Assembly (NCBI GenBank): GCA_903813345.2
Contig: CAIIXF020000004.1
Span: 221,513 to 285,512 of the forward strand
DNA: 64,000 bases
Reading direction: 5' to 3'
From: Owenia fusiformis
Taxonomy: Eukaryota; Annelida; Polychaeta; Sabellida; Oweniidae
Position numbers and translations under genes: made by a program. The notes below the pieces were generated by a model that was not told where the DNA came from, did not search any database, and saw only the letters and a program-made list of their open reading frames with translations. This document shows positions 54,901 through 64,000 of the stretch, piece by piece (the first letter of the stretch is position 1; the number at the start of each line of letters is the position of its first letter).

Positions 54901-57900
54901 TTCTTTCAGAATTGTTTATAATAACTATTTACAAAAACGTTCCCGAGACACAATCCATTTAGGTAGGGTTTGTTTTAAAGTCGAAAAGCCCCAATAGAGA
55001 TTTTACATTTTGGCATGCCATCTCCTGATACCTTGGTGAACTAAGGTGAACTAAGGTCATGTGATCATTTATATCCAATTAGAATGCATTTCTGCCACAT
55101 AGTGATAGCATAGTGATCCAAAGCTAAACCAAGGTGTAGGAAGGGTTTATATCATCACATAGAAGGGATGTACTGTTCTGATTGGCCATGGTTGACATGC
55201 ATGTTTGCAAACTTAGTACTGGTATCCTAACAAAATAAATTCATGCTAAACTGATGCCTGTATCACATTTGCTCCGTTTGTTCAAAATTGTATTCAATTT
55301 TGAACAAAATACTCAATCGACAGGGCGCCCTAGTGAAAATCGGAGCAATCGGCATTACTTGTACACAGTGCATACCAATAGCCCATTTTCAATATAGCAA
55401 TTCTAAGAATGGTTTACATATTTTATAAAGAAGGGTTTCGAAAATGCTCCATGATGGAATACCATGACCCTCTCTTCTTGCATCATAGACACAGACGTTT
55501 TTAGATGCGATGTGTATCAGCATGAAAATGCTCTGGCTTTCTTCCTATATAACTTGGCGAGAGCATGCAAAGTACTTTCTTGATCACTAAAAATAAATGC
55601 CACTGTCACAGGAACTCTGCATTTAATGTAAATCTATTGAATATTAATCCGCATGCATTTAAGTTAAGTAAGTTACGAAGATCAGATTCTTTATAACACG
55701 TGATGCAAATCTATATTGATATTCAAAATCTAAGTAAACCTCTTATTTTGAAGAACCAACTATCATATTACTCAGATTGGATTAATCAATATTCTCAAAG
55801 TCTCTCTAGTTTGTATGATTGTTCAGTATGTATAGATCAAACATCTCAAACGTTGAACTCATATTTTCTCCATTCTTCAGGGTGTATAAACTAACAGTTT
55901 GTACTTTCTCCAGTGTGGGTTAAGGAAGTAGTTATCAGAAATGTACACAAAACAGGAAATGAAAAGATACGTTGATATTGGATTTTTTAAAAACTGAATA
56001 GAGTTCTGTTTTGCCATCAATCAGTTTCACTACTCTCACATATCATTTACATGACCAGGATCACAATGATCATGCTCAGAATGACTCTAAACATCATGTC
56101 AGACTTTTCAGCCCTCCGAAGTCTTTGTGACTGAAAAATGATTAAAAAGTTTTCTTTTGGAAATGTCGCTGAACAGAATGTTCTGATTTTTTCATAAAAT
56201 GTGCCCAATATATTGCTCTAAATCATAGGAGCTTTGAAAGTTGTCTGAAACAAAAATTGTGATCATAAAAAGAAAATGGATTGCTGTAAATCAGTTTCTC
56301 ATTTTTTCTATTTCTAGGAATGAATTTAAATTTTCCAAGCTCCTATCATTTTAGATAATATATTTGGCAAACTTTCCGAAAAATGCAATAGATTCTGTCT
56401 GGTGACTTTTCCAAAAGTCCAACTTTTAACTGTTTTTTTAGTCACATTTCTGAGTCACACTCCTGTGTATATACTTTCTCCAGTATGTATGAACCGAAAC
56501 TAGGTTCATTTCCCTATTTTTTATTCACCAATGTTTCAGAATCAATATATTGTACTTTCTTCTGTGTGTATGAACTACTATTTATATTTTTCCAGTGTAT
56601 ATATGAAATAATACTTTTTAACTGTGTGTATTGACAAATATCATGTACTTTCTCCAGTGTGTATGAGCAAATATTATGTACTTTCACAAGTTATTTAACC
56701 AATACTCTGTACGTTCTCCACTTTCTATGAACACATTTTATGTACTTTCTCCTCGTATGTATGTACAAATATTTTGCGTCCATTCTCCAATATGTATAAG
56801 CAAATCATTTGTACTTTCTCCATTGTGCATGAACCAAAAATTTGTTCATTCTCTTCTGTGTCTCAACAAATATTTTGTTTATTAATCAATGTGTCAGAAT
56901 GAATAAAATGTACCTAAACCAGTGTGTATGAACAAATTTTATGTACTACTATATTTATAGTGGAAGAGACAATACGTTCTATCTCCAGTATGAACATGTA
57001 TATGAACCAACATGTATGAACAAATAGTATGTACATGTACTCCATTGTTTATGAACACACCTTTTGTATCAACAAATAATATGTACTTTCTCCAGTGTGT
57101 ATGAACGCAGATGTTGTACGTTCTCCAGTTTGTATGAACAAATATTTTGTTTATCCATCAATGTGCATGCATGAACCAACACATTTTAATATGTATATAT
57201 GGAACCCAATTATAAGAACCGTATTTCCAAGTAAGATTTTTTTTAGAAATGTGCCTGTTTGTGTAATTTAGTCAATAAACTAACTATAAATGTCTGCAAT
57301 ACTAGAAAAATTCATAGTGATTTTTGGGCGTTTTGGTAAAGCCTTTGGTTTGTAATGGGAAGACTGTCTGTATCACTAGAACTGTTCTGCATGGGGTCTT
57401 TTGCACATTGATAAGTTATATTCTATAGTACATTTACTCCATAGATTTGCAATGTCAAGGTTTTATTCAAGTAACTGGCTCGACTGAGTGTGTATTCAAA
57501 TCTTGTGCTTATAAAATGTAAAGATTCCTATACTACCTTATGAATGAAAATAAACTCTTCCAAAAGTGATAGGACCTTAGTGCACCCATGCAATCGCAGG
57601 GACCTTAGGTTGGCATGCCAAAATGTAAAATCTCTATTAAGACAATACAAACCCAGATTAAACCCGGAAGAATGCAGATTTCATGTAATGATTTACGTTC
57701 ATGTAAACAAGTAAAGTACATATAATCCCCATATAAAACACTGGCCTACGTGACATGTAATAACAGGTTCAAATTGAAATATAGAAAATTTTCAACATAG
57801 CATTTGCTTCCGTATTCTGTATGCCCCTCTACCTGCTTAATAAGGCAATGTATCTTCAAATAAAACCTTAGCCAAGTAGATTAGAGTCTCTGGAACACTT

Positions 57901-60003
57901 TTGTAAATAGTTTTCAGAAGCAATTTTGTTTGTGAATCTCAAATTTTGTCTTCCCGATTTCAGTCATGAATTACGTCAATTTCGCGTGCAAACTTTGTGT
58001 AGACCTTGCTATTCCCGGACGCCCAAACGTGTCAGGAACACATATATATTTGAATGATCTTGATTGGACATCAGGTTACAGAGAAATCGTATTTTTACTG
58101 AGTGGATTAATGAATTTCATAGATCTAGAGGCCCTTCAGGAGTGGAAAATCTTAAATTATCAGAGATTAATGTTTCCAAACTGTTTTGAAACAAACTAAC
58201 GTCTTGTTTTCAAACTACACCTTGCTCCTTTCTGTCGTATTTAATAAAACAAAAATAGTATATCACGGAGGGATACGAACCGCTCACCTGGGACTGGATT
58301 ATTCCCTAGCGCCATAGGCGTTCACCTATTCTTGATACAACTGACGAGTCGTATTTAAGTGGAGTCAAAAGTGAGGATCATTTTGAATTGACGCTCGGTA
58401 TAAATATATAATACTTTTGTTCTTTCATATCGGTAGCACGTTGGCCTCATGGTTAGCGTGCCTGGCTTTCAGGCTCTAGGTTAGTTGATCGAGACCCGTT
58501 CATGTCGAACTTTTTGATTTGCTTGTTGTCACAATAATAAGTAGGGCAAAATCCAGAAAAAGTAGATCAAAAATACTCCAATGGAGTATAAAATTGTCAC
58601 CAGGATTCCGAAATGAGACGAATGTAACTCGTTAAATCTCGGTAGAAAAGGTAGGTCAGAAAATCCGGTTTAATCCGAACTAGGTTCGGGAATTTTCGTC
58701 ATAAGAAGTAGATCAAAAATACTCCAATGGAGTATAAAATTGTCACCAGGATTCCGAAATGAGACGAATGTTAACTCGTGAAATCTCGGAAGATAAAGTA
58801 GGTCAGAAAATCCGGATTAATCCGAACAAGGTTCCGGAAATTTCGTCATAAGAAGTGGATCAAAAATACTCCAAATGGAGTATAAAATTGTCACCAGGAT
58901 TCCGAAATACGACGAATCGAATCGGCAAACTTCGGTACAATAATGAAGTGCATAAAAACCGAAATGATCCGAACAACGTTCGGATAAAATCGTGAAACAG
59001 GTGTCAGGGGCTTCCACTCATCTTTCCCGACATGGTTCTAAAAGCCTTATATGGATCTATCACGTGACATTCAAAATGACGTTCCTATATGGTTCTATGG
59101 GCCTTATATGGATCTTTCGAACACGTGACCTAATACCAAATCAAAATCAAAATTTTACCTTGACCATTGGATGGGATTTCATAGAAAATATCAAAGAAAA
59201 CATATTCTCGTGATCCTTAAATCACTTAAATTCGATCATTTTATCTTCACCCCTTGATGGAATTTTATGAAAGAAGTTATGAAAACACATCATCATGTAA
59301 AGGTTTTCACCTAAATTAAAAATGAAAAATGTTTCATGAAAAATATCATCATGTTATTATGATTTGTATTCAAATAAGACCGTTTCTTCTAAATACTTGC
59401 TGGATAATATTTCATAAAAAATGCACTTTTAAAATATTTCAGGATTTGCCTTAATTTATCAATGTAATGTAAGTATTAGATTGACTCTCAAATAGGGTTC
59501 TATTTTAACTTTTTTATTGAAATTAATACTAGGCAGGACTCACTCTCTAAATAGCTAATAAAAATTCAACCCTTGGATGTGATTTCGTTGAAAAAAAATA
59601 TGACAAGTCCAGAATCAAATGATTTGTCCAGAACCTCTTAAGATCCTGTTTTATTTTATATTTCTTGCTTTGCTCATTTTGTCGTGTGCATTATTTCAAG
59701 TTGGGGTATTTCTTTGAAATTGATTTTCATGGTTGGCTTTGTAAGGTTACATCGGAAGATATTCATGTATGTTTCAAAGTTTCAGTTTCTAAACATCAGC
59801 ACACACGCGTAGTAATAATGTTAATGGTTACTAAGATAGTTTTACCTCACGGCTCCTGCTATGAGCGGATGTGTGTTTTCAAGTTCGTCATACGATTCGT
59901 CGATTGCCCGATTTAGCCTCGTTTTCATCACGTTCACCTGTGCAACCGTCAATTGAGAGGCCACGTGACCGACTATGCAAATCAGGACTAACACAAGCAT
60001 CAT
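42968..60003 (-). CDS. secreted plant-type haem peroxidase, paralogue B
   Basis: Seven exons with the same phases as paralogue A: 59846-60003, 46744-46811, 46277-46395, 44492-44735, 43920-43993, 43407-43473, 42968-43185; about 315 residues. The signal peptide is [38 protein letters not shown] and SDMGLL are all conserved, so the protein should bind haem. Exon 1 is assigned from its sequence match to exon 1 of paralogue A and from its phase; it is 13 kb away, across a large inverted-repeat structure, so an alternative nearer first exon cannot be ruled out. The last exons of A and B are almost identical at protein level, implying recent duplication or gene conversion. AATAAA lies 21 bases past the stop (42942-42947). 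The gene is in tandem with A. Confidence 0.85.
44986..45802. mobile_element. TIR element rich in TTCTACGAACG-type words
   Basis: CCCTACTATCACACCAAACT at the left is mirrored by AGTTTGGTGTGATAGGGGGG at the right. The interior has many diverged copies of words like GAACGAG, GGACGTTCTACGAACGG and AACTGTTTAAGAACGA in both orientations. It has higher GC than its surroundings. No coding region. It lies in a peroxidase B intron. Confidence 0.75.
46025..46330 (-). repeat. triplicated end of peroxidase B exon 3 with its donor
   Basis: As in paralogue A, the end of exon 3 and its donor occur three times (about 46028, 46157 and 46277), linked by CATTATGGGAT words. The most distal copy is badly decayed. 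Only the 46277 copy is contiguous with the full exon. Confidence 0.82.
47231..47368. mobile_element. 138-bp palindromic Tc1/mariner-type MITE
   Basis: The element begins CACTCCCCTCCATAAGTTTG and its second half mirrors the first nearly perfectly. TA duplications lie at 47229-47230 and 47369-47370. The matching locus in the other arm carries a single TA at 59501-59502, an intact empty site. Confidence 0.95.
48366..48610. repeat. pair of tRNA-like modules, left arm
   Basis: Two modules face each other. On the minus strand, 48366-48438 has a TGGCCTCATGGTTAGCG A-box-like stretch, a stem-loop near the anticodon position and GATCGAGACCC. On the plus strand, 48537-48610 has GAGCGGTTCGTATCC, close to a pol III B box. 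Neither folds as a clean tRNA by eye, so tRNA-derived SINE remnants are more likely than functional genes. Confidence 0.5.
49615..52549. mobile_element. 2.9-kb non-autonomous TIR element, copy 1
   Basis: TAGAGATTTTACATTTTGGC is mirrored at the right end. The inside contains repeated TACTTTCTCCAGTGTGTATG-type units and no transposase. A second copy lies in the same orientation at 54995-57636. Relative to that copy, the internal segment about 51003-51420 is inverted. No clear target-site duplication was found. Confidence 0.8.
52984..54122. mobile_element. foldback element with many AGGTCA words
   Basis: AACGATAGGAGCT near 52986 is mirrored by AGCTCCTATCGTT at 54109-54121. Inner arms pair loosely (TTGACCGATT / AATCAGTCAAAG). 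Diverged units of about 110-120 bp contain AGGTGACCTAAGGTCAAAGT and TAGGTATTTGGCG. A GACAGACAGAC run marks the centre. No coding region. Confidence 0.65.
54995..57636. mobile_element. 2.6-kb non-autonomous TIR element, copy 2
   Basis: It has the same terminal TAGAGATTTTACATTTTGGC inverted repeats and internal order as copy 1, but all TTTCTCCAGTGTGTATGAA units run in one direction. It appears inserted within a degenerate inverted repeat whose halves are visible at about 54840-54960 and 57880-58000 (GAAATTGACGTAATTCATGA). Confidence 0.8.
58105..59650. repeat. right arm of large inverted repeat
   Basis: This is the reverse complement of 47081-48762 without the MITE. The arms are separated by about 9.3 kb. 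The whole structure spans 12.6 kb inside one intron of peroxidase B. Confidence 0.9.
58264..58505. repeat. pair of tRNA-like modules, right arm
   Basis: These are the counterparts of the left-arm pair: 58264-58330 (minus) with GGTTCGTATCC, and 58433-58505 (plus) with GGCCTCATGGTTAGCG and GATCGAGACCC. Both arms have kept both modules with few changes. Confidence 0.5.
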
Positions 60004-60089
60004 CCTAGAATTCCATTACCTCGGTGTCTTTATGATGCATGCAATATAGAGCTGATGCAAAGATAATCATAATGACACAACTGGAAATA

Positions 60090-61670
60090 CTGGACGCAGA
60101 CCTCCATTTTTGATCCAGAGAGAGGTAGGTGTGAGTAGACTGGTGTGATTTTACTCGGTAGCCTGTGATCGTTTTACAGTGTGTCCTTACCCACAGACAG
60201 GCTCATCAGATTCCCAGTACATTGGGGAAACATCCAATTCTTATAAAATGACAGCTATCCATCTAGTTTTTCTGTAATGTGGAGTTAAGCAAAGAAATAT
60301 TTTGATTTTTTTCAGAAAATACACGAATTGAGCTATATTTATTTTTATTTACCATTTCATTGACAAGATTTTTTTGTGTATGAACTAACAATACAGCCTC
60401 CAATCTGTAAATTTTAGCTTAAAAGTGATTGATAAAAGAAAAATGACGAAATCTTAGAAATACTGGACGAAATAAAAAATGTACTGGACGCAAGCTTGTT
60501 AATACTGAATGGCTTGCGTCCATTATTTTTTCATTGCGTCCGGTATTTCTTTAAAGGATGGGTATCGATATGGCGAACTTTTTGAACACACGTTTCTCTT
60601 AAACCAGTCATCAAAAAAATCTAAAATTTTATGCAGTGTCAATTTAATATCTTTTGAATGGTAACAATATAATTTGAAAAATATATATATACTTTCATCT
60701 ATATTGTTTTAGAAAACACATCAAACACTTGTTTTGTTCTTGGTATCATGTTTCCAGAGTGAAATGAAACATCTTTCCGAACCTCATTGGAACAAAACGA
60801 CATAAACACAACATGTTTAGGTCTCTCAATATTGAAATTGTACAAAGGAATTTTTGGTTGATTTTAAAAAATATCTTGTTAATGAAATAAAAGGTTTATC
60901 TTGATTTTTATCTATCTTGGGGGGATTTTGTTTTAACTTTTTGAATACTTTTTTTAAAATCAACCAAAAATTCCTTTGCATAACTATAATATTGAGAGGT
61001 CTAAAAACATGTTGTATATGCTATTTTGTTCCAACAAGGTTCGGAAAGACATTTTATTTCATTCTCAAGAATTGGTAGAAAGGAGCAAAACAATTGCATT
61101 AAAAAAAATGTTAAGAAAAACATAGAAAATGTTTCTATATACTTTTCGGATTAAATTGTTGTCAATCAGTCAACATTACATAAAATACCGTGTTTTTTAC
61201 AGAATGTTTTCAATGATTGGTTTAAGAGAAAAAAATTGTTAAATTCAGTTCTCCATATCGATACCAATCCTTTCGTCATTTTTCTATTTTCGATCATTTC
61301 AAAGCTAAAATTTGCCGACTGGAAGTTGTATTCTTATTCCATACACAAGAAAATTGCATATCTTGTTAATGAAATGGTAAATAAAAACAAATCTGACTCG
61401 ATTCGTGTACTTCCTGGGAAAAAATCAAATAAAAGTATTTCCGTGCTTAACCCCACATTACAAAAAATCTAGAGGAATGACTGTCATTTTATAAGAATTG
61501 TGTGTTCCTCAATGTACTTGGAATTTGATGAGCCTGTTTCTAGATAAGGAAACACTGAAAAACGACCACACGCTACCGAGTAAAATCACACCTACCTCTC
61601 TCTGGATCAAAAATGGAGGTCTGCGTCCAGTATTTCCAGTTGTACCAGGCGAAAATACTGGACGCGTTAC
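60090..61670. mobile_element. foldback family copy 2 with nested foldback
   Basis: GTCCAGTATT-type ends and GGAGGTCTGCGTCCAG arms match the element at 30705-31458. Its centre has been split by another foldback at about 60553-61274, whose ends are TTAAAGGATGGGTATCGATA and the mirror. A third small palindrome lies at 60450-60560. No coding region. Confidence 0.72.
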
Positions 61671-62889
61671 AACCCCCTGATAGCGTCCTCTGCAGATCAC
61701 TGCGCTAAACAATATCAAATCATATTAGATCAGAATAAGTGAGTATAGCTCCCATAATGCTTTCATATTCTTTCGTACTCATGAACATAATTTATTGAAA
61801 TCACGCCCATCAGTATGTCCAATCAACATAGTTTTAAAAGAGTTCATTCTAGCATTCTGAACCATGATGCTAATCCACTTTATTATCGTAAGCATATGCT
61901 GTTTCTTCATTATAATCTTATAATAAAGGTATTCTTGGCAAGAAAGACTGCCCATAAATGAATATTTAATTATTTCCCATGAATATTTGTTTGCTGTACA
62001 TAAATGAATGACGTCACCAAATGCCGAGCACCCAAGAACACATAAAATTCGCTGCAAATCTTTGAAAATAGGAAATTGTCCAGTTCAAATGAGAATTCTC
62101 TGTTCTGTTATGTTTAGGGTCATAGACTGCCATTCTAGAAAGATAAGATATTTATCTTGGGCCACTGATTTAAGAATTGTCCTAAAAATGGCAGGCAAGC
62201 TCCGGGGCAAGCTTGCTATAAAGGTTTGATTTTGTATACATGTTGTTGCAAAAATACCTACCAAGTGATTGAATATTCCATCTAAGGTTGAAACCTGTTA
62301 GGAACAAGAAGCCTAAATGGACATCTACTTCCTAGAATATGAATATTACTTTGCATCACCAAGTAAAGGGACTTTTTTGATTAGCGACTTTGATTTGTCC
62401 AGCGAGAATAAATATTTCCCTATATTTCAATTCTAAACGTCTCGCTTTGCCTGCTGGGAACATGAATGTATTTCACTATAACAGAATGTTGTCTGTCTTA
62501 TGACGAGCCGTCTGTTTTGTTTCCAAAGCAACGACATAAAATTATTCACTCACCATCCTTGATTGATTTTCTGGATTTAATTAATACTATATACGATTGA
62601 ATCCTTTGTAGACAAACATTAAGATTTAAAAATTCAACGTAAATCATAAATGTGTGGCATTATAACAAATTTGCCATCTTATTTACTTACCTTTAACAGT
62701 TCAATATCAAATTATTTCAATACTAAAGTATTCACATACAATGAGAAACTAGCAGGTTTGAACTATTATAAATAACTAGATTTTGGAAATTGAACGAGTT
62801 CAATTTCAGACTCCAGATCTAGACCTTTTTTAGCCGAGTCATCCAGAATAAGCCAAGTCATCCAAAATAAGCTAAGTCATCCAGCAAAA

Positions 62890-63112
62890 GATGGATGGAT
62901 GGATGAAAAAGGAAGGAAGGATAGGATAGAATAGGAAGGAACGATAGGATAGAATAGGAAGGAACGATAGGATAGAATAGGAAAGAGGGATAGAATAGAA
63001 TAGGAAGAATGGATAGAATAGGAAGGAGAGGATACGAAGCAAGGGTGGAGAGGATACGAAGCAAGGGTAGATAGGAAGGATAGGATAGGATCAGAAAGGA
63101 AGGATGGATGCA
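62890..63112. repeat. GA-rich minisatellite
   Basis: Imperfect units of GGATAGAATAGGAAGGAAC and related words run for about 220 bases, purine-rich on the plus strand. Confidence 0.88.
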
Positions 63113-63179
63113 TTTTTCAATATTTTCTTCTCTACTCTTGACTTTCTATCAGGATACCATCAGATCGATTTTTCTTGAA

Positions 63180-64000
63180 ATTTCAAAACGCCATAACTTC
63201 CGAACCGGAAGTAGGATCGAAATTTTATTTGCAGATACGGATTCCTGACAAAATTCTACCTCTAATTCATAACTCATACGTTAAATCTGGCGAATTTTTA
63301 TTTTGACCTACTTTTTGGACACGCCATAACTTCGGAACCGGAAGTCGAATTGAAATTTGTTTTGCAGATTCGGATTTCTGAGAAAATTCTATTGTTAATT
63401 CATAACTCAAACGTTCAATTTGGAGAATTTTTTATTTTGACCTACTTTTCGGACACCGTATCTCAAAAGTGGGTCAAAATACTTTCTGACGGCAAAAGGC
63501 TAACTCTATAAGCACACTCTTGGCTACATGTATACACAATTTCGAGGAATATAATTAAAGTGTAGTATCAGAATCGCAAAAATAAGGATAAACTATGAAT
63601 TTGACCTAGATTTTGACCTAGGGATTTTGGTGTCCAAATTTTGAAGTTAGATAGCCTTCGAGGTTCCCTTCTTTCATAGGCTTTCATTATTTTAAGATGT
63701 ACTTAGTCTATATCTCGTATTTTACACTTCAAAAAAATCTTTTTTCCCATTAACATAACACGGGGCACCAAATTTAGCGATTTTTGAGCTTTCAAAATGT
63801 CATAACTTCCGAACTGGAAGTCGAATCGAAATTTGGTTTGCAGATTCGGATTCCTGAGAAAATTCTATACTTAGTTCATAACTCATATATTCAATTTGGA
63901 GAACTTTTTATTTTGACCTACTTTTCGGACACCATATCTCAAAAGTGGGTCAAAATACTTTCTGACGGCAAAAGGCTAACACTATTAGCATATTCTTGGC
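63180..64000. repeat. diverged tandem repeat, continuing past the edge
   Basis: CATAACTTCCGAACCGGAAGT followed by CAGATTCGGATTCCTGA and ending TTTTGACCTACTTTT occurs near 63190, 63325 and 63797. A longer block (63322-63530) recurs at 63793-64000 with CAAAAGTGGGTCAAAATACT. The array runs off the right edge. Confidence 0.8.

Larger units (their letters stand above)
60004..64000. other. upstream region of peroxidase B; no gene seen
   Basis: Apart from the nested foldbacks, the GA-rich satellite and the 63-64 kb repeat, the stretch is AT-rich sequence without recognisable coding exons. The peroxidase B promoter should lie just above 60003, but no clear core element was recognised. Confidence 0.5.

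Noticed and set aside
58433-58505. Functional tRNA gene
   Set aside because: Box-like motifs and a stem-loop are present, but acceptor and T stems do not pair well by eye; SINE-like remnant preferred.

Overview
This is eukaryotic, AT-rich, intron- and transposon-laden DNA, almost certainly from an invertebrate animal, probably marine. All real genes are split by GT-AG introns. The proteins are animal-type: a vertebrate-like centrobin, a TRAPPC1 of exactly the usual 145 residues, a secreted carboxylesterase and two secreted plant-type haem peroxidases. Foldback elements and MITEs fill the introns. I cannot fix the phylum from sequence alone.

Layout. 1-0.8 kb is a T/G-rich degenerate repeat. 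From 2.1 to 17.8 kb on the minus strand lie 18 consecutive, phase-compatible exons of a centrobin (CNTROB) orthologue; both its first exon and its 3' end remain unresolved. An intron at 6.7-10.2 kb holds a non-LTR retrotransposon with a long open reading frame (zinc finger, reverse transcriptase, restriction-like endonuclease). At about 19.9-20.0 kb is a candidate bidirectional promoter, followed on the plus strand by TRAPPC1 (coding exons 21.5-24.8 kb). Human CNTROB and TRAPPC1 are also head-to-head neighbours, so this looks like an ancient divergent pair. At 26.9-28.8 kb is a complete two-exon carboxylesterase/cholinesterase-family gene (+). At 31.8-38.5 kb (-) and 43.0-60.0 kb (-) are two tandem seven-exon peroxidase paralogues, both intact as read, plus a decayed extra terminal exon at 42.6-42.8 kb. 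The first intron of the second peroxidase is about 13 kb. It contains a 12.6-kb inverted-repeat structure with two copies of a TIR element, a TA-flanked MITE with a matching empty site, and tRNA-like modules. 60-64 kb is nested foldbacks, a GA-rich satellite and a diverged tandem repeat.

The most unusual theme is repeated duplication of splice sites. An array of about thirteen 29-bp units, each resembling a complete splice acceptor, sits in a centrobin intron. Exon end plus 5' splice site is tandemly copied at two centrobin exons and at exon 3 of both peroxidases. A short word resembling CCCATAATGCA recurs beside several splice sites. There is no prokaryotic operon logic, CRISPR array or intact rRNA/tRNA gene here.
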